Source: Lysinibacillus pakistanensis
GTDB taxonomy: Bacteria; Bacillota; Bacilli; Bacillales_A; Planococcaceae
Assembly (NCBI GenBank): GCA_001312325.1
Contig: BBDJ01000009.1
Coordinates: 99,181 to 163,180 of the forward strand
DNA length: 64,000 nt
Direction: 5' to 3'
In this document: in pieces, positions 48,451 to 58,199 of the stretch
Layout: each line of letters opens with the position of its first letter
Numbering within the stretch: position 1 is the first letter of the stretch
Notes under the pieces: model-generated
Databases searched by the model: none
Told to the model about the DNA's origin: nothing
What the model saw: the letters and a program-made list of their open reading frames with translations, nothing else
Made by a program: the position numbers and the translations under genes

Positions 48451-49244
48451 TTAATGAATTAAATCCCCTCTCGTAATTTCATTTGCTTTTATTTCTATAG
48501 CAAGCTCATTTAATTTCTGCTCTAGGTCATCAAGAATGCGTAATTTATGCTCCACCTGTTCTTCAAAATCAATAGATTGAGCCAATATCTTATTTACTTG
48601 CGTATCTAAATTTATAAGAGCATCATTCTTCACCCTCGTTCTTTCTTCTAGCAGATTAGTAGTCGAATTATGTTTATTTATATCCTCTAGTTTTTTTGAT
48701 AATTTTTCCTCAATCTCTTTTATCAAATACTGATTAAGATTTTCAGCATTAGCTTGCTCTAAACGTGAATTTTCAATTGCTTCCATGATGTTTTCTATTT
48801 GTAGACTGATGCCTATTGCAAAATCACTCAGCTTACTTTCTAGTCCATTCACCGAATTAACTGACAGTAATTCATCTTGTGTAACTTTTACAGTTTCCTT
48901 TAATAACTTATTTTCTGCACGTAGCTTCTTTTTTTTCCTTTAATAAAGCTTCAATCGAGGATATTTGTTTTTTCTTATGCTTTTCTATTGTTTGAACATG
49001 ATCATAGTAATTCTGTGTTGCTTTTTCAAAGTCTCTCTTCAGCTTTAATAGCTCCATCGAAAGCTCCTTTTTTTGATTTGTTAACTGGATATTTTCTCGT
49101 TCAAATCTTAGTACTAATGAATAATAATCACTATCTCTTAGTCTTTTAACCTCATTTTTATATTTCGCTAATTCAGCCCTTAAAAAAAATAATCATTTGC
49201 TGGAGTTGAATGGGATCATTGTTTTTCACAATATCATTTTCCAT
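48451..49244 (-). CDS. Long coiled-coil protein of the spore-surface group (frameshifted)
   Basis: About 264 residues, almost entirely heptad-rich and charged: LRFERENIQLTNQKKELSME, ALLKEKKKLRAENKLLKETV, NLLEERTRVKNDALINLDTQ, ILDDLEQKLNELAIEIKANE. No transmembrane segment or enzymatic motif. Runs of eight A/T near 49184 and 48930 break the frame. It is last of three minus-strand genes that begin at 50109 and lie beside Cys-rich and BclB-like genes, suggesting a structural role at the spore surface. Function is inference. Confidence 0.65.
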
Positions 49245-49258
49245 ATTAAGCTCTCCTT

Positions 49259-49544
49259 TCACGGAAATTTCCCAAGCATACTTATAACCTCCTCAAATTG
49301 CTTCTTACTTTCTTCTATAACCTCGTCAAGCTGTTTTACCAAATGTTTGTCAAATTCATCATTATTAATTTCTTGTTTTTTTGGTTTTTCTCCAGATATT
49401 AAATAGGCAATAAGTAGATTTAACGTTCCTTTTTCAAGAAAAGCAAAGCTATTATTTTTGTCACTATTATAGTTAGAAAGATTTGCAAGTTGCTCCTTTA
49501 TAAATTGTTGTGTGACATGCTCTATTTTTTTCAAATTCACTCAT
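49259..49544 (-). CDS. Small helical protein of the spore-surface group (frameshifted)
   Basis: About 95 residues: MSEFEKIEHVTQQFIKEQLA after correction of seven A near 49530, then NSFAFLEKGTLNLLIAYLIS and DEFDKHLVKQLDEVIEESKK. Helical and acidic with one hydrophobic stretch. Its ATG (49544) overlaps the stop codon of the upstream gene by four bases, so translation is coupled. I do not recognise a family. Confidence 0.6.
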
Positions 49545-50109
49545 TATTCTCCTCCTGTGTTTGGCTTATTCCATTAAGATTAATAGGGTTCAAAACAACC
49601 ACACCGTCTTGTAACTGATCGCAATAGGTAAAACCCATAATACTTCCTGAATAAGATAAATTATGTGACCATTTAATTTGAAAATTAGTAAAAGATAATG
49701 TTTCATTTGGTTCTAATGTTGTTTTCCCTATAGTCTAAGCCAAAATTCTTCTTTGCTCGCTTCATCATTGATTCGCTCCCAGCTGCTATTTCCTTTTAAA
49801 TTGGGAGCAAAATGTTCATAAACATACCTACCAGAAAAGGAGAATGGCGAGTCTTCGGGTAGCTTTATACACAAATAAGGATTGGTAATAGGCTGATTCC
49901 CTATATTACGAATATGATAGGAGCCCAAACATAGACTTTCCTGTTCAGTATCATAAGAAATATTGAATGAAGAAGTAAAATAACTTATGACATTGATAGG
50001 TTCAAGAATTGTAAGCTTCTCAACCATTTTCCTGATTTCATGAATATAATGAGTCGTCTGTTCTTTGAGCTCATTTATTTTTTTCCTCCACCTGATTGGT
50101 ACCAGTCAT
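49541..50109 (-). CDS. Uncharacterised beta-rich protein of the spore-surface group (frameshifted)
   Basis: About 189 residues. A helical start (MTGTNQVEEKINELKEQTTH) is followed by a beta-rich domain: SFNISYDTEQESLCLGSYHI, NPYLCIKLPEDSPFSFSGRY, and after repair KTTLEPNETLSFTNFQIKWS, SGSIMGFTYCDQLQDGVVVL. The pattern resembles a CARDB/Ig-like fold. Breaks lie at seven A near 50083 and a missing base near 49737. RBS CAGGAGG. Repeat fragment G lies 40 bases upstream. Function unknown. Confidence 0.6.
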
Positions 50110-50148
50110 AATTTTTATCCTCCTGAGTTAAATATGTAATAAGTGATG

Positions 50149-50256
50149 TTACACCTCGGCGTAATGATATTCAGTTTTTTTTCAAGCTAGCTCGAATCCC
50201 TTCAATCTTTGCTTTTATCTTGGTTTAGCAGATATTAGACAACAGCTAAACCAAAA
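50149..50256 (+). repeat. Composite leader repeat, copy G (fragment) and adjacent hairpin
   Basis: TTACACCTCGGCGTAA (50149-50164) is the core of the start-proximal palindrome, 40 bases before the gene starting at 50109. The following AGCTAGCTCGAATCCCTTC is loosely like copy C. A second stem TTGGTTTAGC/GCTAAACCAA (50220-50254) follows. Confidence 0.5.
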
Positions 50257-50263
50257 TAAAAAA

Positions 50264-50284
50264 AAGAGAGGTTTACCCTCTCTT
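50264..50284 (-). terminator. Terminator after the Cys-rich spore-surface gene
   Basis: Minus-strand stem AAGAGAGGG/CCTCTCTT followed by a T run (TTTTTTATTTTGG). Confidence 0.75.
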
Positions 50285-50318
50285 CAAGATATGTGTTTTT
50301 CTTTTTTTATTAGTACTA

Positions 50319-50955
50319 TTACCCACCTGTTGGGAAAATAACAGGGCATTGCTGTGGACGAACTACACCCGGACATGTAAACGGTAATTCTGCTCTTGGC
50401 TCGCAGAAAGTCGCTAAGAATTCCACAGTAACTGGGAATGTAGATTGAATACTTTGGCAAACAGATACTGTAATAGTTAATGCAGAAAACGTAATTGTAC
50501 CTGCAGCAGCTGTTAATGTTCCAGTTGTACACACGAAACAATCTAAATCTGTAAATAAAATTTCTACATCTGTACCTTTTGGCGCACATAATGTAACTTG
50601 TTCACAGCGAGAAAGTGAAATATTATTGCTCGTGAACATAGTGCCGTTCGGTAAACAAACAACTAATGTAAGAACAAAATTCTTTTGAATATTTAAATGT
50701 TGAAGACATACAGTTGAACCATCAATGGAGAATTGGCGATTCTCACGGTTCAAAATAACAATAGGATTAGTTGCTGATGGAACTACCTTACATGTAACTA
50801 CCGCACCTGTTAAATCAGTCGTTGGCGTTACGCTGGAAAAGTAATTGGTCCAGTAGGGGAAAAATCAAATGACATTTCCTTTACAATCCAGTCAAATACC
50901 TTATCGACGTTTATACAAATTAGTTCCTGCGCCTGGGATGGCATATTCTCTAGCA
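50319..50955 (-). CDS. Cysteine-rich spore-surface type protein (frameshifted)
   Basis: About 212 residues with roughly a dozen Cys. The opening MLENMPSQAQELICINVDKV then FDWIVKEMSFDF carries the (I)C-x-x-V-x-K-V-(Y/F)-D-W motif seen in many Firmicute spore-coat and exosporium proteins. A beta-rich repeat region follows (TVCLQHLNIQKNFVLTLVVC; ISLSRCEQVTLCAPKGTDVE; FPVTVEFLATFCEPRAELPF), with a Pro/Cys-rich end. One base is missing near 50838. RBS GGAGGTG. Cys-rich proteins of this kind crosslink into the spore surface. No signal peptide. Family name not assigned. Confidence 0.65.
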
Positions 50956-51201
50956 TCCTTTTGACACCTCCATAAAATTTTTATCTTTCGTTTGTAGCAT
51001 ATGTTTTTCAGCTATAAGTGTATGGGCTAAATAAATAGTTCCACCTCATATTTAGTAAAAACTTGTGTATCCATACGAATTTTTTTTGTTTAATGCCCTA
51101 CGCTTCAAGGAGATATTAATTTGTTTTTTAGGACCGGTATATTTGTAACAGAAAGTAAATATTTTTAATAAAATATTAATGGACTGAAAGGGGTGAAATA
51201 C

Positions 51202-51534
51202 ATGGAAAATTCAAAATTGTACGCCACTCAAGACATTGAAAAATTGAAGGAAAAGATTGAAAACTATAGGGAAACGTTAACTTCAATAAAAATGGGGACT
51301 TCAATAGAGGATTACCTCTTTATGAAAAAGGAATTTGATGGATTAAAAACACAGATTGCACATTTTGAGGGACTAACAGAAACATTAGATGATAGGCAAA
51401 ATTTGCAAATTAAAGGCTATGAGGAGCAAATAAAGCTACTCTCCACACAAATTGAGCTTTTAAATCAAACAATAGAAGAAATGAATCAAGAAATATTAGT
51501 CGTTTTAAAAAAAGCTACTTACAATGGAAGTTAA
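51202..51534 (+). CDS. Short coiled-coil protein
   Basis: 110 residues from ATG at 51202 (MENSKLYATQDIEKLKEKIE) behind AAAGGGGTG. The remainder is coiled coil (FDGLKTQIAHFEGLTETLDD; YEEQIKLLSTQIELLNQTIE). It overlaps the start of the tandem-repeat gene by 11 bases, so the two are coupled. Divergent from the Cys-rich gene. Function unknown. Confidence 0.65.
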   Translation: MENSKLYATQDIEKLKEKIENYRETLTSIKMGTSIEDYLFMKKEFDGLKTQIAHFEGLTETLDDRQNLQIKGYEEQIKLLSTQIELLNQTIEEMNQEILVVLKKATYNGS

Positions 51535-52786
51535 TAAAGCTCCAGCACCTACCACTACACCCAGTAGTGAAAGCCACTCTCCTTTGATAGCTAATGCTGC
51601 ACAAAGACAGCCTAGAATTACAATGGCTCAGAATCAATCGACAATTCCCTCTCAACAACCATCTTATAGGTTATTGCAAAATTTGGCAGGGAAAGCAACC
51701 AATAAGCAATTCGATTTGAATCCTAACATTCTATCTTCTGAAACTGAACATCAAAAGAGCATACCCGAAGAACGCCATTTTAATCAACACTATTTTCAAT
51801 CAGTAAACACGCATCCGAGCCAAGGTCTTTATCGGAATACCAACACAGAATCGACCTTCCATTTTAAAAATGCCACTGATGCAAAACAAATTCCGGTAAG
51901 TATTTATAATCCAACTACCATAAATTCTTCTATTATAGGGGAAACAAAACCTGAACTAATAAATGACTCTACTGCCTTGAAAACACCTGAAGTAGCGACT
52001 GAATTTGCGGTTCTTGAAGAACCGCAAGAAGAAATTCTTGATCCTCCTAACGCTATAATTGAGGAACCTGTTATTCTTGATGTACTTCAAACAGGGAATA
52101 AGCCTATTATTCTCGATTCACCTAAAGTTGAGAATAAAGAGCCTGTTGTTCTTGATTCCTCTGAAGCTGTGAATAAAAAGCCTGTCATTCTTGATTCATC
52201 TGAAACAGTGAATAAGAAACCTGTCGTTCTCGATTCTTCGGATACTGTGAATAAAGATCCTGTCGTTCTCGATTCTTCTGAAACTATGAATAAGGAGCCT
52301 GTCGTTCTCGATTCCTCGGATACTGTTAATAAAGAACCTGTCGTTCTCGATTCCTTTGAAGCTGTGAATAAGGAGCCTGTTGCTTTCGACTCCTCTGAAG
52401 CTGTGGATAAGGAGCCTGTTGTTTTCGATTCCTCTGAAGCTGTGAATAAAGAGTCTGTTGTTTTCGATTCCTCTGAAACTGTAAATAAGGAGCCTGTTGT
52501 TTTCGATTCCTCTGAAACTGTAAATAAGGAGCCTGTTGTTTTCGATTCCTCTGAAACTGGAAATGAGCCTGTCATTCTAACTACTTCTGAAGCGTTAAAT
52601 GAGCAAAAGCCACCTACTTTAAAAAGTGACGAATCTGAAGCTATATCAGAAAAAAACAATTGAAACCTATAGCAATAATCAAGAGGTAAACAAGCAACCT
52701 GAACAGGAAGAAAAAAACTATGGATGAAGAGCATAAAAAAAGAAAAAGGCTCATTATTTTTCAATTTCTTCCGAAAATGGAGTTAG
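51524..52786 (+). CDS. Low-complexity protein with 13-residue tandem repeats (frameshifted at the end)
   Basis: About 420 residues. Residues ~1-180 are polar, Gln/Ser/Thr/Asn-rich (PSSESHSPLIANAAQRQPRI). Residues ~180-350 contain about twelve tandem units of the form NKEPVVLDSSETV; later units change L to F (VVFDSSE). The C-terminus is charged. Three A runs near 52652, 52712 and 52735 break the frame; repaired, the end reads HKKEKGSLFFNFFRKWS. No signal peptide or enzymatic motif. Such acidic repeats suit an extended surface or stalk protein; the spore-surface setting supports that but does not prove it. Start at 51524 overlaps the previous gene and has a weak ribosome site. Confidence 0.65.
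52062..52566 (+). repeat. 39-base coding tandem repeat
   Basis: About twelve units of roughly 39 bases with the core AATAA(A/G)GAGCCTGTTGTT and (C/T)TCGATTCCTCTGAA, encoding NKEPVV(L/F)DSSE(T/A)V. The last three units are almost identical, indicating recent expansion; the earliest are most divergent. Confidence 0.88.
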
Positions 52787-52816
52787 TTTAAATGGTTTAA
52801 GAGTAGAACTGAAAAT

Positions 52817-52940
52817 CAATTTAGCCTTGGCATAATTGTAGCTGCCGCTACAAATAAACAATGCGTCCGGATTTTGAGGAGTCTTCTGTAGCTGCCGCTT
52901 TGCTTTCGAAACAAAAAAACTTTTGCTGAATGAAGATAAA
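52817..52940 (+). repeat. Composite leader repeat, copy H (rearranged)
   Basis: CAATTTAGCCTTGGCATAATTG (split CAATTTAGCC and GGCATAATTG) then two small modules GTAGCTGCCGCT..., GCGTCCGGATTTTGAGGAG, and the end GCTGAATGAAGATAAA. Unlike other copies it lies downstream of a plus-strand gene, with no minus-strand start codon nearby. Confidence 0.7.
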
Positions 52941-53122
52941 TCGTCCAATAAGTATGAAAATACATATTGGACTTTTTTTTATGTATAACAGACACATCAG
53001 ATGATTCATACAGATTGAGCAAAGCCTCTCCAAAAGTTTAAACAATAAAGGCTTAAAATTAGATATTTGCCCTGACCCCGCAAACATAGCTGAATAGAAT
53101 AATGAAGAAAGGGGGTGTAAAA

Positions 53123-53737
53123 ATGTGTATGAATTGTATGAATTCAGCGTGTGGCGGCTGCGCAAATCAAAATAATCAGTGTACTGCACTTGGTCCTTTT
53201 GAAGCTATTGAAGCTGCATGTATTACGACTCCACCAGCAACAGGCTCAATCATCCCATTCGCATCAGGAATAGTTCCTGTTGTTTTAACATCAGTTCTTG
53301 GTGGCGCTATCGGTACAGTTAGTCTTGTAGGATTCGGTACGTCTATTCCAGGGGTAACTCTTACTGGTACAAATATAGATTTAACAGCTGCTACAGGAAC
53401 AGAAGCCTTTTCAGTTCCACGTGCTGGTACTATTACATCTATTTCTGCATCATTGTCTGCTACAGTGGCTGTAACCCTTACTGGAACAGCAACAGTCAGA
53501 GCACAAATTTACCGCGCGGTTGCGGGAAGTAATGTTTTCAGCCCAACAACAGCATTTGTTGATTTAGCACCAGCTCTATCAACAATAGCAGTAGGTACTA
53601 TTACATTTGGAACTGCAAACGTTGTGCCAGTGCCTGTAGCTGCTGGTGATCGTTTATTAATGGTGTTCTCCATCACTTCCTCAGGGATTGTTGCAACTGT
53701 TACGGGTAACGCAAGTGCAGGAATCAATATTGTATAA
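53123..53737 (+). CDS. Exosporium-type protein with BclB C-terminal domain
   Basis: 204 residues from ATG 53123, seven bases behind AAAGGGGGTG. A short Cys-rich head (MCMNCMNSACGGCANQNNQC) is followed directly by a domain like the C-terminus of the exosporium glycoprotein BclB: GSIIPFASGIVPVVLTSVLG, LVGFGTSIPGVTLTGTNIDL, FSVPRAGTITSISASLSATV, GDRLLMVFSITSSGIVATVT. The collagen-like GXT repeats found in BclB are absent. The beta-rich domain is expected to form trimers on the spore surface; the Cys head may crosslink it. Intact. Assignment of the domain is good; location is inference. Confidence 0.82.
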   Translation: MCMNCMNSACGGCANQNNQCTALGPFEAIEAACITTPPATGSIIPFASGIVPVVLTSVLGGAIGTVSLVGFGTSIPGVTLTGTNIDLTAATGTEAFSVPRAGTITSISASLSATVAVTLTGTATVRAQIYRAVAGSNVFSPTTAFVDLAPALSTIAVGTITFGTANVVPVPVAAGDRLLMVFSITSSGIVATVTGNASAGINIV

Positions 53738-53830
53738 AAAAATCATAAGTCAGATATAAGCTACCTTACAGTGTTATTAAAACCATGCAATATGATAATA
53801 CCTTGAAAACAATTGAAAAAATAAGCAATA

Positions 53831-53870
53831 AAATAGGCGATTTTCTTCAAAACCGAGAAATCGCCTATTT
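53831..53870. terminator. Bidirectional terminator between the BclB-like gene and bstA
   Basis: Arms AAATAGGCGATTTTC and GAGAAATCGCCTATTT, between convergent genes, with T on the right and A on the left. Confidence 0.85.
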
Positions 53871-53894
53871 TTCAATTTAAATAGATTGCAATGA

Positions 53895-54407
53895 TTATTT
53901 TGCCAAAGCATTTTGAATATGAGCAAGGTGATGCTTTCCATGCCAAGCATATAAAGCTATGGCTTTTTCAAGTGTCAGTAACCCTGAATCAGGATGGTTA
54001 AACGCTCTTTGCAGTTGCTCTTCTGTTAAACTGGACAGTAAATAAACCCAGCGCTCATGTAAGCTTTCGATAAGTTTATGGGATGTCGCTACTGGAAGTT
54101 CTGAATCTGGGAGTTGAGCCCATTCCGCTTCGTTGTAAGGCTTAATCGTCGGTACATCCTCTGTAAGTGCTAATTTAAAACGAATATAGCTATTCATATG
54201 ACTATCAGCGATATGATGGACTAGCTGTGTTACAGTCCAGCCATTTTCTCGATAAGTTTTCGCTAATGCTTGCTCACTTGCTCCACTAAGTTCCTCCGCT
54301 AGCTGTCTAGGTAGCACACGAATATCCTCAATCCATTCCTTTACTTGCTGTACTGTCACTATTTCTGGAAATTGAAATTGCCCAATTGGATAGCGTAAAT
54401 CGGTCAT
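53895..54407 (-). CDS. bstA: DinB-fold bacillithiol transferase, YfiT/BstA type
   Basis: An intact 170-residue protein. LRYPIGQFQFPEIVTVQQVK at the start, the metal-ligand segment VTQLVHHIADSHMNSYIRFK, and AIALYAWHGKHHLAHIQNAL match YfiT of B. subtilis (BstA), a DinB-superfamily enzyme with three His ligands that conjugates bacillithiol to electrophiles. With fosB in the same window, this supports bacillithiol as the organism's main low-molecular-weight thiol. Monocistronic. Confidence 0.88.
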   Translation of the reverse strand: MTDLRYPIGQFQFPEIVTVQQVKEWIEDIRVLPRQLAEELSGASEQALAKTYRENGWTVTQLVHHIADSHMNSYIRFKLALTEDVPTIKPYNEAEWAQLPDSELPVATSHKLIESLHERWVYLLSSLTEEQLQRAFNHPDSGLLTLEKAIALYAWHGKHHLAHIQNALAK

Positions 54408-54419
54408 ATAGGCACCCTC

Positions 54420-54829
54420 CGTTCTCTATTTTCTTCCTTTTCATATTATCAATTTAATATTTTACGCGCTACCTGCATTATTTTTTCAGGATTAGTTTCT
54501 TTTTTTATTAGTTAATTTTGAACCTTTATATTCATTGTACTTTCGATCATAGAAATTAATTTTGGAAATTCTTTATTGAAAAGAAATTCAATCCCATTTT
54601 CTTTAAATTTGTCATAAATCTTTTCATAATAAATTGAAATTTCGCCATGAATAGAAGGACTAATAATGATTTAAGCTTAGTTAATACCATTATAATAATG
54701 AAAAGTACATTTTTCACCTTTGCTTCAAAATACATAGCTTCAATTTTTACTTAGCTTGCTCCAATTCCTCATCTGGCTGCTGAAAACTAAGTAACCCTCT
54801 TAAATGAAATGTTTCTTTCGCCTAAAAAT
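54420..54829. other. Intergenic stretch with a possible gene remnant
   Basis: The minus strand from about 54670 to 54512 is open and reads HGEISIYYEKIYDKFKENGI, EFLFNKEFPKLISMIESTMN and a short end, but has no start codon or ribosome site. It may be the 3' remnant of a degraded gene. Nothing else was recognised. Confidence 0.35.
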
Positions 54830-54875
54830 AAAACCCTTATTTTGTAAGAATTCAAATTTACAAAATAAGGGTTTT
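54830..54875 (-). terminator. Terminator after the lipoprotein gene
   Basis: Perfect 18-base arms AAAACCCTTATTTTGTAA and TTACAAAATAAGGGTTTT; minus strand followed by ATTTTTAGG. Confidence 0.85.
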
Positions 54876-54907
54876 AAAGTATTCATTTCACGATAACATA
54901 TCAAATC

Positions 54908-55394
54908 TTATTGAGTTATATCATAAACTAACGTATCAAAATAACTACCGTTGATATAAAGTAATATTGCCCATAGTCCTGGCTCTGGAATCTTTACACT
55001 TGAAGGTGTATGGGCATCTGCCCCATTATTTGGTCCACCAAGACCCGTTGACCAGCCATTGATCAAAATTGGATGAACTGTTTTTGAATCTTTATGATAG
55101 CCGACTATCGTCAGCTCTGTGTCAAGGGTAGGCTCTATTCCCCAAAGATGCCACATCCATTTTTGGGTGCTTAGACTTGGCGCATCAGCACCAATGACGC
55201 CAGATTTATTGATATTCCCCACTATACTACCTCTATCACCAAATACTTCAGCTTGTTTGTCCCAATTAATTGATGCAAAGTCACTTTCTTGTACAAAATC
55301 AGGTAAATCATCTGGTAGGACAATTGCTTTTTTTGTTCATGACACAACCTGCTAGACATAATAATACTGTAAACAAAAGGATAAATCGCTTCAT
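54908..55394 (-). CDS. Lipoprotein of unknown function (frameshifted)
   Basis: About 162 residues. Signal MKRFILLFTVLLCLAGC with lipobox LAGC. The mature part has GVIGADAPSLSTQKWMWHLW, ELTIVGYHKDSKTVHPILIN and IPEPGLWAILLYINGSYFDT, a beta-rich domain resembling DUF4871-type Bacillus lipoproteins. Seven T near 55330 break the frame. RBS AAAGGAG. Anchored on the outer face of the membrane; ligand unknown. The family name is tentative. Confidence 0.72.
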
Positions 55395-55456
55395 TACATC
55401 GCTCCTTTAAGATGGCTTTATCTATGTAACGAATTTTTCGCATTCATTGTTACAGA

Positions 55457-56120
55457 TTATTCTGAATATAATTCTGTTGATCTTATTACAAATTCAACTA
55501 ACGATTTTAGAGGATGAGTAATTGTTAACCCTGACTCTTTTTCGAAAAGCTGGGCGGCCTCCACCATTGAAAGCTGTGCAACAGAAATTTGGCGTTGCGC
55601 TTCTTTTAAATGATTAAGAGCTTGAAGAATGGTTTTCTTATAGGCTTCCTGCTTTCCCTGCATAATTAGTTCAAAAGTATTGTCGATTACCTTTGCTACA
55701 ACTTCAATTTCTTTGTTATGTTGTATAGCATATTGCTGAAGCCTGCCCATTGTACCCTCTACAGTTCCAGGATTCGTAAAAAGGATTGTTTGAGGCTGCT
55801 CATCCTTACAAATAGCTTCAAAAAAAGGGCTCGTCTATTTTCAAAATTGGAATGGAAAGCTTAATGGAAGCTCCCTCTATTAGGGCAATATATTTTGTAC
55901 ATGTTATTAAAATGGCATCAATCTGACAGTTCTCCATCCATTCAAGCTGTTCCTTCACCTTAAAAGCTAAACCGCTATCGCTATCTCCATTTGAGGCTTG
56001 CAGGATAAGACCTGGATCTACAAAATGTATAAGCTCTATGTGATTGATATGAAAAAATGTTTGTTCAATATATGCTATGTTCGAATAATGTGCATGCAAG
56101 CAGCCAAGCCTTTTCCGCAA
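55457..56120 (-). CDS. Asp/Glu racemase-like protein (frameshifted)
   Basis: About 221 residues. LGCLHAHYSNIAYIEQTFFH, WMENCQIDAILITCTKYIAL and SIPILKIDEPFFEAI fit the aspartate/glutamate/hydantoin racemase fold; the TCTKY segment holds one expected Cys, while the second catalytic Cys is not evident (the equivalent loop near KPGTVEG-like FTNPGTVEGT lacks it). Seven A near 55820 break the frame. It may be a non-catalytic or altered-specificity member. Function uncertain. Confidence 0.6.
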
Positions 56121-56132
56121 ATGTAGCCCCTC

Positions 56133-56556
56133 CTACTTAGTAAGCTGTTTCTCCATCGTTGCTATAGAAAGAGAGAAGCCGTTAATATTTTCGCTCTTCT
56201 CCTCTTTTGTAATAACATAACCTAATGAACGATATAACTCAATGCTTCGAGGGACAGACATACGAACCTTACATTTACTAATCATTTTTCCATTAGCAAG
56301 TGCTTGATGTTCAAGCTTTTTCAATAATGCTTTGGCCAAGCCATGTCCTTGTTTTGAAGGGATAACAGATAATCTAAAAAAAATAAACACTGTTCTCACT
56401 AAATGTAAACCTTACCATTGCAACGGGCTGCTCACCGAGATAAGCAATAAAGGCATTTTCTCCTCTTTCCATATCCTCTTTAATCGATTCAACGGTTTCA
56501 TTAAGTGCACTTGAAGGTGGTGTTGCATGCTCATATTCTTTAAAAGTCTGTAGCAT
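56133..56556 (-). CDS. GNAT-family N-acetyltransferase (frameshifted)
   Basis: About 141 residues. GENAFIAYLGEQPVAMVRFT, then RLSVIPSKQGHGLAKALLKK (acetyl-CoA loop Q-x-x-G-x-G/A) and SIELYRSLGYVITKEEKS are GNAT motifs B-A-D in order. Eight A near 56378 break the frame; corrected it reads NSVYFFRLSVIP. ATG at 56556; an in-frame stop lies 15 bases further up. Substrate unknown. Confidence 0.82.
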
Positions 56557-56583
56557 TGTAATGCGTTTTTAAACATATTTAAA

Positions 56584-56606
56584 CCGCATTATCAGAGATA
56601 ATGCGG
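56584..56606 (-). terminator. Terminator after the siderophore esterase gene
   Basis: Perfect stem CCGCATTAT/ATAATGCGG; T-rich flank on both sides, stronger on the plus strand. Confidence 0.6.
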
Positions 56607-56611
56607 CTTTA

Positions 56612-57388
56612 TTATTTATTTTTATTCACAAAGCGTATTGCTCTACTCATAATAGTTGGAACAATGGAAGCATGATTTTCCTCGCGTCCCTCATAAAAGG
56701 AGATATCCATGACATTCTGTAATTTATCGGCAAATTGCTGTGCATCGTCCACCATAAAGGTTTCAAGCTCACCTACTCCGATGAACAGCTTTGCCTTTAT
56801 TTCCTGATTATTCTTAATAAATGCTGGTGCATGATGTAATAGCTCATGTTCGTTCCACCAAATGGAAGGACTAATAGCAATATAACATTGATAACTGGAC
56901 GTTTGATGGAATAATTGCCACAGCACAAAATAACCTGCCAGTGAATGCCCAAAAAGTGTTTGCTGCTCCTTATTTATAGGAAAGTTAGCCAGAATCTCTG
57001 GCTTTAATTCTTCTTCTAAAAATCTGCTAAAGTTCTCGGCTCCACCATGCCTTTCATAGCCTTTTCCTTTAAATCTTGCAGGATAAATATAGGTTTCGGC
57101 TTGTCCCGTAAAATCATAAAAGCGTCGTTCCTGCATATCAGCTCCATGACCAATGCCAACAACGATTGCTGGTAATATACCTGTCTTAGGTGCATTCCGA
57201 CTTTGCAGACGCACTGCCTCCTTGACAAGCTGGAAATAGGACGACCCATCTAATACATATAAAACAGGAAAGCCTCCTTCTGGCGCCTCACACTGAGGTA
57301 CATAGATGTTGATTGTGTACATATAATTCGTAAATTTGGAGGACCTTTGCTCTGTTAAATAATCGGACGATTGTCTTTCAATCATCAT
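56612..57388 (-). CDS. Siderophore esterase, BesA/IroE-like alpha/beta hydrolase
   Basis: An intact 258-residue protein. PVLYVLDGSSYFQLVKEAVR, VVGIGHGADMQERRFYDFTG, the nucleophile elbow LFGHSLAGYFVLWQ (Ser), and a late His (REENHAS) match the esterase_D/Fes-BesA group. BesA cleaves the trilactone of imported ferri-bacillibactin in the cytoplasm to release iron. It overlaps the ABC ATPase gene by four bases and ends the iron-uptake operon. Siderophore identity is inferred. Confidence 0.83.
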   Translation of the reverse strand: MMIERQSSDYLTEQRSSKFTNYMYTINIYVPQCEAPEGGFPVLYVLDGSSYFQLVKEAVRLQSRNAPKTGILPAIVVGIGHGADMQERRFYDFTGQAETYIYPARFKGKGYERHGGAENFSRFLEEELKPEILANFPINKEQQTLFGHSLAGYFVLWQLFHQTSSYQCYIAISPSIWWNEHELLHHAPAFIKNNQEIKAKLFIGVGELETFMVDDAQQFADKLQNVMDISFYEGREENHASIVPTIMSRAIRFVNKNK

Positions 57389-58186
57389 TGTTGAACCTCC
57401 TTCAACACATCATAGCCATAGCATACAGGTGTTTTTGTCACAGGATCTTCCATAATACGTGCATCAATATTAAATACCTGACGCATCACATCCACACACA
57501 ATATCTCTTGTGGTGCTCCTGTTTTCATCACAACACCCTGACGCATTGCGATCAAATGGTCAGAATAACGTGCTGCATGATTAATGTCATGCAAGACCAT
57601 CACAATTGTACAACGATGCTCCTCATTCAAGCTTTTCACAATTTCTAGCACCTCTAACTGGTGTGCCATATCCAAATAGGTCGTTGGCTCATCTAACAAT
57701 AAAATATTTGTTTCCTGTGCAAGTGCCATTGCCAGCCATACACGCTGACGTTGACCTCCTGAAAGCTGTGCAAGGTCTCGATCGCGAAACTCAATTGTAT
57801 TAGTAACGGTTAAGGCCCACTCAATCATTTCCTCGTCCTTTTTTTGTTAAGCGATTGACATTATTCCGATGCGGATAGCGACCGTAGGCAATCAACTCCT
57901 CTACCTTTAGCTGTCCAGGAGCTATAGGTGTTTGTGAAAGGATTGCTAGCTTTTTTGCGATGTCTTTTGTAGATAGATTTTGCATATTTTGGTCCTGCAA
58001 ATAAACCGTACCCTGTTGTTTTTTCAATATTCGACCGATTGTTTTCAACAATGTGGATTTTCCACAACCATTTGGTCCTATAATGGTTGTAACCTTGCCC
58101 TCTTCAATTGTTAAATTAAGACCTTCAAATACCCGAACCTGCTCATAACCGGAAGATAAATTTTCCATTCTAAATGCAGTTTGCAT
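57385..58186 (-). CDS. Iron-siderophore ABC transporter ATP-binding protein (frameshifted)
   Basis: About 267 residues: Walker A TTIIGPNGCGKSTLLKTIGR, signature AQLSGGQRQRVWLAMAL, Walker B NILLLDEPTTYLDMAHQLEV and H-loop MVLHDINHAARYSDHL. This is the FecE/FepC/YusV group. Seven T near 57841 break the frame; corrected it reads RLTKKDEEMIEWALTV. It couples to the two FecCD permeases upstream; the esterase gene overlaps its 3' end. Confidence 0.9.
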
Positions 58187-58199
58187 TACTATTTCCCTC

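Noticed and set aside
52087..52764. 225-codon minus-strand frame opposite the tandem-repeat gene
   Set aside because: Opposite-strand image of the 39-base coding repeat; the plus frame has a matching upstream gene.
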